Virus record (IMG/VR): IMGVR_UViG_3300006929_000120
Location: 1 to 23,946 of that record
Origin: a virus
Length of the DNA: 23,946 bases
Strand: one strand, 5' to 3'
Every line of letters starts with the position of its first letter. Position 1 is the stretch's first letter. Below the pieces are notes generated by a model. The model saw only the letters and a list, made by a program, of their open reading frames with translations. It searched no databases and had not been told where the DNA came from. Both the position numbers and the translations under genes were made by a program. Positions 1 through 6,571 of the stretch are shown piece after piece.

Positions 1-1
1 C

Positions 2-1312
2 GGTGGTGATGAAGGTGAGTGTGCCAAAGCCACGGTGGGTAATGCCGAAGGCGAAGGTTCTGATAAGGAAGACAGCACGTCAGGTTCTTCATCGGAACTA
101 AATCAGAAAGCCGAGGTCTACGATGACACGGTTAAGGAAATCCCCGCTGGCGCTGAAGACGGCGGCGGTGGATATGGTAAGGGGGCTACCTCAACAGCCG
201 AAGCCAAAGAGGTAGAGAAGGTCGTCGATGTAGAACAGTACGATCCTAATATGTCGGTCGGCTTGAAACATATGATTAAGGAAGACGAGCGAGAAGCAAC
301 CAGCAAGACGGTGACATCGGGTTGGAAACCTTGGTCAACAAAATACGATGCTGTCATCGAGAGCACCCACCCTTGGCTTGACGGATCACCAAACGTGTAC
401 AAGAAGCTCGTCAAAGAGATGAGCGGTAAAGTCAACGCCATGCAGCGCAAGCTCGAAGCTGGGCTATCCGCAAAACTCGACGTGGACTGGGAGACCGAAA
501 AGTTACAGGGCCGTCTTGATACGCGTCGTCTGGTCAACGCCTTTAACTGTAAGCCAGACGTCTACAAGACGCGAGCACCTGCGCCAGATATGGATACGGC
601 GGTGACGCTGCTCGTCGATATGTCTGGCTCGATGAGCGGGCACAGACGTGGACGCAAGCGCAAAAAGACGAAGATAGAACTTGCGCGTGAAGTCTGCATC
701 GCGCTCCTCGAAACGTGCGAACGCCTCGGCACCGCGACCGAGGTGGTTGGCTTCACCCAATATGGCCTTACAAGCCAGATTATGCAGCCTGATAGAAGTT
801 ATCGGACTATGTCTGAGGAGGAGTACATAGATATGCGTGGCATCGGTAAGAGTTATGATCGGACGGGGCCACTCTGCCATTTCATTTTCAAAGGATACAA
901 TCAGCGCCTCTCTGACACGCGACACACTTTCAGTCAGATGACTGTTCAGCGGATGTGGCAAAACGCGGATGGTGACAGCATAGACTTTGCCAGACGAAGA
1001 CTTGAGCGTCGTTCGGAGAGACGGAAAATTATGATGGTATTGTCGGATGGCTGGCCAGCGGCAGATGGGGATGGTGATGACAGACAACATCTTCGTGATG
1101 CGGTCGAACGTTGTTCAAAAGCTGACATTGATACCATCGGGATCGGCATAAACTCTGATGCGGTCGGCCATTTCTATCCACGCTACGCCGTCTGCACAAA
1201 AATCGAAGACCTGCCCAACTCTGTTTGCTCGGAGATCGGCAAGCTACTAATCGACGACCGTTACAAAGCAAGCAATGCAGACCTGATGAAGGCCAGCTCT
1301 CGTGCCGCGTAA
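2..1312 (+). CDS. CobT-like VWA-domain protein, 5' end outside the window
   Basis: The frame is open from the first bases of the window; a GTG at 35 is only an internal candidate, so the gene almost certainly starts upstream. The visible N-terminal part is an acidic, Gly/Ser-rich low-complexity linker (to about nt 230), as found before the C-terminal domain of CobT. A von Willebrand A domain follows with a MIDAS motif D-M-S-G-S-M-S at nt 617-637 and a later IMMVLSDGWP strand near nt 1030-1060, matching the layout of the cobaltochelatase CobT C-terminus. In the cell CobT pairs with the AAA+ protein CobS to drive cobalt insertion in aerobic B12 synthesis. Phage copies of CobS/CobT are known, and whether they chelate metal or act as a MoxR/VWA-type chaperone pair is not settled. 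No CobS or CobN is visible here; CobS would be expected upstream. The family call is fairly sure, the function in the phage is not. Confidence 0.8.
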   Translation, partial: GGDEGECAKATVGNAEGEGSDKEDSTSGSSSELNQKAEVYDDTVKEIPAGAEDGGGGYGKGATSTAEAKEVEKVVDVEQYDPNMSVGLKHMIKEDEREATSKTVTSGWKPWSTKYDAVIESTHPWLDGSPNVYKKLVKEMSGKVNAMQRKLEAGLSAKLDVDWETEKLQGRLDTRRLVNAFNCKPDVYKTRAPAPDMDTAVTLLVDMSGSMSGHRRGRKRKKTKIELAREVCIALLETCERLGTATEVVGFTQYGLTSQIMQPDRSYRTMSEEEYIDMRGIGKSYDRTGPLCHFIFKGYNQRLSDTRHTFSQMTVQRMWQNADGDSIDFARRRLERRSERRKIMMVLSDGWPAADGDGDDRQHLRDAVERCSKADIDTIGIGINSDAVGHFYPRYAVCTKIEDLPNSVCSEIGKLLIDDRYKASNADLMKASSRAA

Positions 1313-1346
1313 CATCTTAAAGAAATCACCCCCAGCCGTTCACACG

Positions 1347-1386
1347 CATTGGTTCCCGCTTTGTCCGGGTATGCCAATGGCTTTTT
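1347..1386 (+). terminator. possible Rho-independent terminator after the CobT-like gene
   Basis: CATTGG (1347-1352) and CCCG (1355-1358) can pair with CGGG (1366-1369) and CCAATG (1374-1379), giving a 10-bp stem with a small internal loop and a 7-nt apical loop. A run of five T follows at 1382-1386. The T tract is short and the stem interrupted, so this is a weak candidate. It sits in the 183-nt gap between the CobT-like stop and the next gene, where I see nothing else convincing. Confidence 0.35.
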
Positions 1387-1495
1387 GGGCGGCGGTTGGA
1401 CAGGAAGTACGGTCCAGGGGGATCAAATCGACAGACCACAAGCGCGTAAGGCGGGTTTGTCACTCAGTGAAATGCGTATGGAACAGGAGATAATC

Positions 1496-1948
1496 ATGGA
1501 TACACTATCAGAAAAACTAGGTAATCAAGCGCTCGAAAGTTACGGCGTTAAGACCACTAAACCGGAAGTCAAAGTGGTGAGAAAACACACACGTCAGGCG
1601 ACGTCTGACACGAGTTTCGATCTGCCGTCAGACCCTCTCGCTATACCAAAATTTCTACAGCGCGAGCACCCGATGACCTACAAGAACGTTAGCCCACGAT
1701 TGGAAGAGATCGGGAAGAGCGTGGTCGTTACTGATAAGTTCGCGTTCATTGAAAGCGATGCGTTCACAGAGTTGGTCGATGTCTTACATCGAACCCTAGG
1801 TGATACGATGGAAAAAGCAGGCGTTGTGTGGTCGTCTGATAGTTCGGTATCGGCCAAGACATTTCTCGCAGACATGATCGAGGAGAGCATGTACTTCGAT
1901 GGCGGTCGTTGTGTTCCCATCTCGATTGGGACACCCGCGAATGACTAG
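1496..1948 (+). CDS. hypothetical protein, 150 aa
   Basis: I do not recognise this protein. The frame is open further upstream, but ATG 1496 is preceded by AGGAG six bases away, which decides the start. The product begins MDTLSEKLGNQ, has a basic stretch (KVVRKHTRQ) near residue 25-35 and is otherwise mixed and soluble, with no membrane segment or cysteine motif. It ends 8 nt inside the following gene (ATGACTAG), so the two are probably translated together. Its position behind the CobT-like gene suggests the same transcript unless the hairpin at 1347-1386 acts. Confidence 0.65.
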   Translation: MDTLSEKLGNQALESYGVKTTKPEVKVVRKHTRQATSDTSFDLPSDPLAIPKFLQREHPMTYKNVSPRLEEIGKSVVVTDKFAFIESDAFTELVDVLHRTLGDTMEKAGVVWSSDSSVSAKTFLADMIEESMYFDGGRCVPISIGTPAND

Positions 1949-2420
1949 CCAGATCGATCTTGTGATGACGTTGGTCGACGTGATGTCGCCGGAGGAGAGA
2001 GGCGAACTCTTCCGGCGGCTCGCCGTCAGTCTGGAGTACCCCGACATTGTCGTGGGTAAGTTGGCTGATGCCGAAGAAATTTTTGAGACGTCCACGTCTG
2101 CCGCAATTCCAAAAGCTGTGGCCAAGAGTAAGAGGAAGCAGCCTCTCTGGTATCACAGCGTCGTCGGCGTTAATGAAACGAAGAAAGGTATGGACGCAAT
2201 TGAGGGGGAATGGATCAGCGCGATGACCGACGTGGCAGAAGGTGAAGTCGCTCTCGTGGGAAGTCGCTGGCCGACAAAAAAATACGCGCTAGTCAAGCGT
2301 CACACTGGGTGTGATGACACCCTCGATGACCACATTATAAAGAACGGCAGCTTGATTGGATCGGAAATAGAGAAGTTTAAGGAAGTAATCGAAAGTGTCA
2401 AAAAGATACTTGACGTTTAA
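1941..2420 (+). CDS. hypothetical protein, 159 aa
   Basis: Unknown function. ATG 1941 overlaps the previous stop (ATGACTAG), which suggests translational coupling; an earlier in-frame ATG at 1899 would lie well inside the previous gene. The N-terminus (MTSQIDLVMTLVDVMSPEERGEL) looks helical. A lysine-rich segment KSKRKQP lies near residue 60, and the C-terminus ends in a charged helix (EKFKEVIESVKKILDV). No catalytic motif, signal peptide or transmembrane segment is seen. The stop codon lies within the candidate promoter of the LuxR-integrase unit. Confidence 0.6.
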   Translation: MTSQIDLVMTLVDVMSPEERGELFRRLAVSLEYPDIVVGKLADAEEIFETSTSAAIPKAVAKSKRKQPLWYHSVVGVNETKKGMDAIEGEWISAMTDVAEGEVALVGSRWPTKKYALVKRHTGCDDTLDDHIIKNGSLIGSEIEKFKEVIESVKKILDV

Positions 2421-2438
2421 AACCTGTATAGTTATTTA
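2410..2438 (+). promoter_or_regulatory. candidate promoter for the LuxR-integrase unit
   Basis: TTGACG (2410-2415), a 17-nt spacer and TATTTA (2433-2438) resemble a sigma70 promoter with a good -35 and a poor -10. It lies in the AT-rich 61-nt gap before the LuxR-type gene and overlaps the end of the gene at 1941-2420. Confidence 0.35.
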
Positions 2439-2481
2439 GACTTATTATTTATTAGCTGACTTTTAATTTTAGGGTAGGATT

Positions 2482-2907
2482 ATGAATGATGAATTAACCA
2501 CAACCTTATCAAGGCTTGAGAATAAGATCGATTTAATTCTCTCGGAAATGTTAAAAAAGCCGGGCAATGGATCGGCCATCGACACCAAGACGGACGAGAC
2601 TGCGTTTCGCAGCTTGACAACCAAGCAACATGCGGTTTGCCAGTTGCTTCTCCACAATCTTAGCAACAAAGAGATGGCTGACGTTCTGGGCCTCCAAGAG
2701 CCGAGCGTGAAAGTTCATGTTAGAGGGGCCAATAAAAAGTTTGGGGTCAACCGACGGTCTCAAACAAAAATCGCCTACGCCAACATTTTTGCGGAGACGG
2801 ATGACGATAAATATCTTTTATATAGCGGCGGTCTTCCAAAAGATTGGTATCCCGAACACCTAGATGACACAGGCGCCGTGGCGCTTCTGAAAGTGAGGGG
2901 TAACTGA
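2482..2907 (+). CDS. orphan LuxR/GerE-type HTH regulator, 141 aa
   Basis: Residues about 43-95 form a LuxR-type helix-turn-helix: LTTKQHAVCQLLLHNLSNKEMADVLGL followed by the recognition-helix region EPSVKVHVRGANKKFGVNRR is the GerE pattern, including the NKEMA and SVKVHV elements. Unlike classical LuxR or response regulators there is no autoinducer-binding or receiver domain. The first 40 residues are a charged helix (possible dimerisation) and the last 40 are unrecognised. The ATG follows GGGTAGGA. The stop TGA overlaps the integrase start (TGATG at 2905-2909), so the two are co-expressed. By context it may control integration, excision or the lysogeny decision; that is inference. Confidence 0.8.
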   Translation: MNDELTTTLSRLENKIDLILSEMLKKPGNGSAIDTKTDETAFRSLTTKQHAVCQLLLHNLSNKEMADVLGLQEPSVKVHVRGANKKFGVNRRSQTKIAYANIFAETDDDKYLLYSGGLPKDWYPEHLDDTGAVALLKVRGN

Positions 2908-4283
2908 TGGCGAAACACACGTTAAGGCCGTACAAGCGCGAGGGTTACTGGCACATTAGAGGGTTAGTAAAACTCGACGATGGTGGAAGAGTTAAAGTAA
3001 GGAAAGGCACAGGTTTACCTGAGACAGTCTCCGAGGGTGAAGTGTGGAAGATCGTCGAAAACATCTTTCAAGAGACCGTCACCAACGGTCCAGCCACGAA
3101 AGAAACTATCGGCGACATTATGAAAACATTTGTTTCGGATTTTCGACCGAACAAAAACGAATTAAATGTTATCAATCAGATGATAAATAAACACGGAAAC
3201 AAGAAGTCCGACGAGTTTACGGCCAGAGATTTTTCCGACTGGGCCTACGAGGATGTGCGCGGTGCGCGACATGTCCTTCGTGGCGCGTACATAGCCTCGA
3301 AGATAAAACTAATTCAAAAAATATTAAGGCGAGCCAAAAAGCTCGGGTCAAAAATCAACGAAGCGCTACTGGATATCGATAGGCCAAGGGTCAGTAATAT
3401 AAAGACCAGCTACTTCGAGGCCGAAGAACGAGATCGGTTCATAGACGAGATGCCAGGTAGTTACAGACGTTTCACCCAAATGTTGTTTGGTGCTGGCGGA
3501 AGGTTTTCGGAAACTCGACGACTGCGACGGCGACATCTCACAAAAGAAAATAACACAGTCCTATGTACGTTTAAGAACCGAAAAAATTCTGCCGGTGAAT
3601 GGAAAGAACGGACTGTTCCTCTGAGCCAGATCGCAGTCGATGCCCTACCTGTGGGCTGGGAAGCGATGGACCGAGATGATTATCTCTATACATACAACGG
3701 TGAGCCGGTGGACTACGGATGTTACAACTACCGTTGGAACCAAACGAAGCACTTGTTGAAAATCGACAACCAAGAACTCACGCCTCACACGGCCAGACAC
3801 ACGTTCGCAACTTTGCTACTTGTCGACAAAGGATTGGATATTGCGTACATCGCTTTTCTCATCGGAGACACGGTAGCGATGTGCGAAAAACGATACCTCC
3901 ATATCAGGCCAGAGAAGGCCGCTCGTGCAATGTCGCGTGTCCAAGTGCTTGGGGTCCATAAGCCCATTCTTGCCCCTCCTACCCCTACACATGACATCTT
4001 TGACACTCCTCAGACGTCAAAGGTACATACAACACTATGCATCTCCGGCAAAAAAGATACGGATGTCAAAGGTGTAGGGTATGTCTTTGGCACAAAAAAG
4101 GCACAAAATAAAATTGTGTCTCAAGGAGGGGTCGAATTACTCAATGATTTCAATAGGTTGGTGCGCCCGGCAGGATTTGAACCTGCGACCAAGATGTCAA
4201 AAGAGTATTCCAGACGTCAAAAGAGACCCACTCAGACGAACACTACACAACTTTCCGACACTCAAACTCGGAAAAAGGGCTAG
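2907..4283 (+). CDS. int: tyrosine recombinase (phage integrase) reading through attP
   Basis: Site-specific recombinase of the phage integrase family, expected to recombine attP with a host tRNA gene. Catalytic positions visible: R199 (GGRFSETRRLRRRHL, box I), H294-x-x-R297 (TPHTARHTF, box II) and Tyr330 (CEKRYLHI). The usual His of the LGH motif is replaced: the sequence reads FLIGDTVAM, with Asp321 there. An SAM-like core-binding domain precedes the catalytic domain. The conserved fold should end near residue 350, yet the frame runs 458 codons. The last ~110 residues read through the attP region, including the translated tRNA remnant (VRPAGFEPAT, a familiar artefact of frames crossing tRNA 3' ends). 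Integration at this core would therefore change the integrase C-terminus. The gene is coupled to the LuxR-type gene by a TGATG overlap. Confidence 0.93.
   Translation: MAKHTLRPYKREGYWHIRGLVKLDDGGRVKVRKGTGLPETVSEGEVWKIVENIFQETVTNGPATKETIGDIMKTFVSDFRPNKNELNVINQMINKHGNKKSDEFTARDFSDWAYEDVRGARHVLRGAYIASKIKLIQKILRRAKKLGSKINEALLDIDRPRVSNIKTSYFEAEERDRFIDEMPGSYRRFTQMLFGAGGRFSETRRLRRRHLTKENNTVLCTFKNRKNSAGEWKERTVPLSQIAVDALPVGWEAMDRDDYLYTYNGEPVDYGCYNYRWNQTKHLLKIDNQELTPHTARHTFATLLLVDKGLDIAYIAFLIGDTVAMCEKRYLHIRPEKAARAMSRVQVLGVHKPILAPPTPTHDIFDTPQTSKVHTTLCISGKKDTDVKGVGYVFGTKKAQNKIVSQGGVELLNDFNRLVRPAGFEPATKMSKEYSRRQKRPTQTNTTQLSDTQTRKKG
4013..4223 (+). repeat. four direct GAYGTCAAARG repeats flanking the att core (possible arm-type sites)
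   Basis: Copies at 4013-4023 (GACGTCAAAGG), 4062-4072 (GATGTCAAAGG), 4193-4203 (GATGTCAAAAG) and 4213-4223 (GACGTCAAAAG), all in the same orientation, two on each side of the tRNA-like core at 4159-4190. This arrangement matches arm-type integrase-binding sites of lambda-like attP regions. Function is inferred from placement; a weaker copy (CACGTCAAAAA) may lie near 4362. Confidence 0.55.
4159..4190 (-). other. attP: attP core: tRNA 3'-end remnant (attachment site)
   Basis: Read on the minus strand this is the 3' end of a tRNA: variable-loop end GGTC, T-stem GCAGG/CCTGC with loop TTCAAAT, acceptor strand CGGGCGC, discriminator A and CCA (TGG at 4159-4161 on plus). There is no D-arm, anticodon arm or 5' acceptor strand further along, so this is not a working tRNA gene. 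Such remnants restore the host tRNA after integration. The acceptor sequence fits alphaproteobacterial tRNA-Arg, which is a guess at identity. Phage-like genes on both sides suggest an unintegrated attP rather than attL or attR. Confidence 0.85.
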
Positions 4284-4295
4284 ATTTGGACGTGT

Positions 4296-4325
4296 TTGTA
4301 GTATATAAGATACATATCGTATTAT
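4296..4325 (+). promoter_or_regulatory. weak candidate promoter for the small-gene unit at 4341
   Basis: TTGTAG (4296-4301), an 18-nt spacer and TATTAT (4320-4325) lie in an AT-rich gap directly before the gene starting at 4341. The -10 is fair and the -35 poor. The sequence around it (ATAC/GTAT arms near 4311-4323) could also carry an operator. Confidence 0.3.
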
Positions 4326-4340
4326 AAGGGAGAAAAAAAG

Positions 4341-4520
4341 ATGCCAGATATTAATAAACTTCACGTCAAAAAAATAGAAATCGAGCACATTTTAGACACA
4401 CTGGAAATTGTGCGCCAAAGTGTCCAAACAACTGATCCGACCAGCGCGTCTATGCTTTCGTCGACAATAGACGATGTGGTCGACATCAAGATCGATCTGG
4501 AACATGCAAGTGGGAAGTAA
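4341..4520 (+). CDS. small hypothetical protein, 59 aa
   Basis: ATG 4341 follows AAGGGAG at good distance. The product (MPDINKLHVKKIEIEHILDT... ending LEHASGK) is a small acidic helical protein with no recognised motif. It overlaps the next gene by 17 nt. First gene after the attachment site and probably head of a short early-type operon running to 4942. Confidence 0.6.
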   Translation: MPDINKLHVKKIEIEHILDTLEIVRQSVQTTDPTSASMLSSTIDDVVDIKIDLEHASGK

Positions 4521-4665
4521 TCCCTTCGCCTTCCGTATCCATCTGATCGATGAAGCCGGTCAGCCCTACCCCATGATCTGTGTGATCGACCAAACGGGGG
4601 TCAAACACGTCGACCCCGAACGCTATCAAATTGAAAACTTAAAGGAGACTATGCCAGATGAGTGA
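4504..4665 (+). CDS. small hypothetical protein, 53 aa
   Basis: Chosen start ATG 4504 lies inside the end of the previous gene, with only a weak TGGA upstream; an upstream in-frame ATG at 4474 is less likely. The product (MQVGSNPFAFRIHLIDEAGQ...) looks like a short beta-rich domain. A strong AAAGGAG at 4641-4647 near its 3' end serves the next gene, whose ATG overlaps this stop by 8 nt. Confidence 0.5.
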   Translation: MQVGSNPFAFRIHLIDEAGQPYPMICVIDQTGVKHVDPERYQIENLKETMPDE

Positions 4666-4942
4666 AGTCGTCGAAGAGCAGGTGGAAGCGCCTGAACAAA
4701 AGCCTGAAGAACCTAACATTGTCGAAGTCGCCAAGATGTATCTCATTGCACAGCCAGACGGCCAGATACTTGGCGTGGACTGGGCCTGGTCAGACCACAT
4801 CAATGCCCCCGAACATGGCATTATTGCGATCCAGAACCTAAAGAACGCAGTCAACGATGTCGGCTGGTCGACGCGGGTCATCATGGCGTGTGGTCAGAAA
4901 CCCGAAGAAAAAACAGAGGAGCCAGTAGACGAAGTCGAATAA
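4658..4942 (+). CDS. hypothetical acidic protein, 94 aa
   Basis: Unknown function. The ends are strongly acidic (EEQVEAPEQKPEEP and EEKTEEPVDEVE) and flank a central segment with WAWSDH and GWSTRVIMACG, perhaps a small folded core between disordered tails. AAAGGAG at 4641-4647 serves this ATG with a 10-nt spacer; a closer ATG at 4651 opens only four codons. It overlaps the preceding stop. No signal peptide or membrane helix is seen. Confidence 0.6.
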   Translation: MSEVVEEQVEAPEQKPEEPNIVEVAKMYLIAQPDGQILGVDWAWSDHINAPEHGIIAIQNLKNAVNDVGWSTRVIMACGQKPEEKTEEPVDEVE

Positions 4943-5001
4943 AAGTATATCCTCAGTTTTTAAAGGGTCATTATTAATCGCAAGTAGTACAAGGAAAACC
5001 A

Positions 5002-5715
5002 ATGGTAGAAACACAGAAAATTTTTCAATTAACTAAACACCCACCTGTTGGGATATACAAGCGCGTAAGTCTCCATGACCCAAAGCTCAAACAAATGTAT
5101 CAAGCTCGCGTCGAAGAAATTCAGACAAACAAATCTGATACAAAAACCAATGCATTTGCGCCTACGTTTAAGTGGGTAGAGGCCGAAAAATATCGGCGGG
5201 AAATGCACAACACGACACGCAATCGTCTAGAAGCCTTGCGGTTTGACCGAGCGCATGGATCGTCTGGTTTTAAAGTCTGGTCGGGTAACAACAGCCCATT
5301 AGAAATGAAGTACATCATCATGTCTCATTTTTATGAGGACAGGCCCACTCGCAAACAAGGGCTGATTAATTCCCTGTTCACCAGCGAGCGTCAGACCCAA
5401 CGTATTATCCGAATGGCCGAAGAAAGCGAACAGATCGTGGTGTCAAAGGGCAAAGCTGGAGCAAGGAACACGACAATTATACAGCCGTCTACTAGAATGG
5501 TCTTCGAATATGAAGAGCACCTTGAACAATATTACTTGCGGGCCAAAGAGCAGGTTAAAGACAGTAAAGAACGCCAAATTTACACGCGGTGGGAAACCAT
5601 ACTCAAAGAGTACGGTGCCTTCAAAGAACTGCGAGATGAAAAATTACCGGCGACCATTCTCAAAAATATTAACACAACATCTAACGTGAAGTTTCATGTT
5701 TTCAAGGCGAACTAA
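5002..5715 (+). CDS. winged-helix-like DNA-binding protein, 237 aa
   Basis: ATG 5002 follows AAGGAAAACC. The middle of the protein (residues about 105-170) has the layout of a MarR-like winged helix: a helical segment LEMKYIIMSHFYED, then KQGLINSLFTSERQTQRIIRMAEES as helix-turn-helix, and IVVSKGKAGARNTTIIQPSTRMVFEYEEHL as wing and following helix. N- and C-terminal parts are charged and unassigned. The 14-bp repeat array starts 7 nt after the stop codon. That placement suggests this protein is either a replication initiator with downstream iterons or a repressor with downstream operators; I cannot choose between them. A 59-nt AT-rich gap before the gene could hold its promoter. Confidence 0.65.
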   Translation: MVETQKIFQLTKHPPVGIYKRVSLHDPKLKQMYQARVEEIQTNKSDTKTNAFAPTFKWVEAEKYRREMHNTTRNRLEALRFDRAHGSSGFKVWSGNNSPLEMKYIIMSHFYEDRPTRKQGLINSLFTSERQTQRIIRMAEESEQIVVSKGKAGARNTTIIQPSTRMVFEYEEHLEQYYLRAKEQVKDSKERQIYTRWETILKEYGAFKELRDEKLPATILKNINTTSNVKFHVFKAN

Positions 5716-5721
5716 TCGTCG

Positions 5722-5775
5722 GACATTTTGTCTCAGACATTTTGTCTAGGACATTTTGTCTAGGACAAATTGGCT
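5722..5775 (+). repeat. 14-bp tandem dyad repeats (iterons or operators)
   Basis: The 12-mer GACATTTTGTCT is present exactly at 5722-5733, 5736-5747 and 5750-5761, and a degenerate copy GACAAATTGGCT at 5764-5775, with a strict 14-bp period. Each unit is a dyad (GACA-TTT-TGTC). An AT-rich tract (about 5776-5803) follows. The array lies between the winged-helix gene and the small gene at 5840. Confidence 0.8.
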
Positions 5776-5839
5776 GTATGTTTTAGTGGAAATTATTTTT
5801 TACTTGGGGTTGACTGGCAGTCCGAACGAGAGGACGAAA

Positions 5840-6103
5840 ATGAAAATGAAGTTTAATGATACCCACACTGAAAACTTTTCACCAGCCTTCGCCAAGCGCC
5901 TGATCAATGCCAAGCTGAGTTATCTTTTGGAGCTAAAGCGCATTAGGGAATTCGGCCTGTTCCGAGAAGATCAATGGATTAAGGATAATGTTGATGACGA
6001 GTGCGCTCAGTTATCAGATGATATCCAACGACTTGAAGAGAGTTTGTGCGAGCCAAGTCAACCGTTTTTCAAAATCGATTTGGTCGACGCAAAAATTAAT
6101 TAA
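5840..6103 (+). CDS. hypothetical protein, 87 aa
   Basis: Start ATG 5840 is preceded by GAGAGGAC; the longer frame from 5756 would run through the repeat array and is rejected. The product (MKMKFNDTHTENFS...) is largely helical and charged: AKRLINAKLSYLLELKRIREFG, then DDECAQLSDDIQRLEESLCEP, suggesting a short coiled-coil or helical bundle. Function unknown. Its TAA lies in a TTAATTAA palindrome (6096-6103) shared with the stop of the convergent gene. It may be controlled from the repeat array. Confidence 0.6.
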   Translation: MKMKFNDTHTENFSPAFAKRLINAKLSYLLELKRIREFGLFREDQWIKDNVDDECAQLSDDIQRLEESLCEPSQPFFKIDLVDAKIN

Positions 6104-6362
6104 GACAGCCCACCTCGAACATGAAGTCGACGGGCTTGTATTGTGTCGTCTCATCGGCTGTTAAGATTTCACACTGAAAAATTTCTGCCTCGATGTGGGC
6201 CGACCAAAATTTAATAAATTTTTTAACGCGCGGCATCTCCGGCGGGACATCATCTGTTTGCCAGACGAACTGCTGGATGATGTCTTCATAATCAGGCATG
6301 CGATAATAGATATTGACCGTCACAACCTGCGGCACAATCATTTGCATGCGCTGGGCGACCAT
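6096..6362 (-). CDS. hypothetical protein, 88 aa
   Basis: Last gene of the minus-strand operon. ATG 6362 lies 25 nt inside the preceding gene; alternative ATGs are at residues 6 and 8 (MVAQRMQM), and no clear ribosome-binding site chooses among them. The product has beta-strand-like stretches (VPQVVTVNIYYRM, AEIFQCEIL) and acidic segments (MPDYEDIIQQF), with no recognised domain. Its stop shares TTAATTAA with the convergent gene's stop. Confidence 0.55.
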   Translation of the reverse strand: MVAQRMQMIVPQVVTVNIYYRMPDYEDIIQQFVWQTDDVPPEMPRVKKFIKFWSAHIEAEIFQCEILTADETTQYKPVDFMFEVGCLN

Positions 6363-6571
6363 TTGTGAATGCGTCGGAAGTCATCGCAAAGACGACGAAG
6401 AAGCTGAGTATTGCCAGACTTCTTTGCATTCTCGATTTGTATGACAGCGATCTGCTGTGAGTTGGCGCTAACCATCTTGACCTGCGCGTAACGCTTGTCC
6501 ATTGCGACCACCCCACCACCAACTGCTGTGATAAGACCGATGACGGCTGCCGCTTGAACCACTGTTTTCAT
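6338..6571 (-). CDS. small membrane-anchored protein, 77 aa
   Basis: ATG overlaps the upstream stop (ATGA). Residues about 5-24 (VQAAAVIGLITAVGGGVVAM) form one hydrophobic segment, followed by a polar helical tail with LLRRLCDDFRRIHKW. This N-in membrane anchor with a charged outside tail would fit an i-spanin-like or other small phage envelope protein, but there is no specific motif and no o-spanin lipobox partner nearby. Function is open. Confidence 0.6.
   Translation of the reverse strand: MKTVVQAAAVIGLITAVGGGVVAMDKRYAQVKMVSANSQQIAVIQIENAKKSGNTQLLRRLCDDFRRIHKWSPSACK

Noticed and set aside
503-1090. A 195-codon open frame on the minus strand inside the CobT-like gene
   Set aside because: It is antisense to a clear VWA domain, has no ribosome-binding site or recognisable motif, and is a shadow of the coding frame.
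4159-4240. A complete tRNA gene on the minus strand
   Set aside because: Only the T-arm, acceptor 3' strand and CCA are present; no matching 5' acceptor strand, D-arm or anticodon arm is found at the right distance.
5756-5839. An N-terminal extension of the gene at 5840
   Set aside because: It would start inside the 14-bp repeat array and lacks a ribosome-binding site; ATG 5840 has GAGAGGAC upstream.
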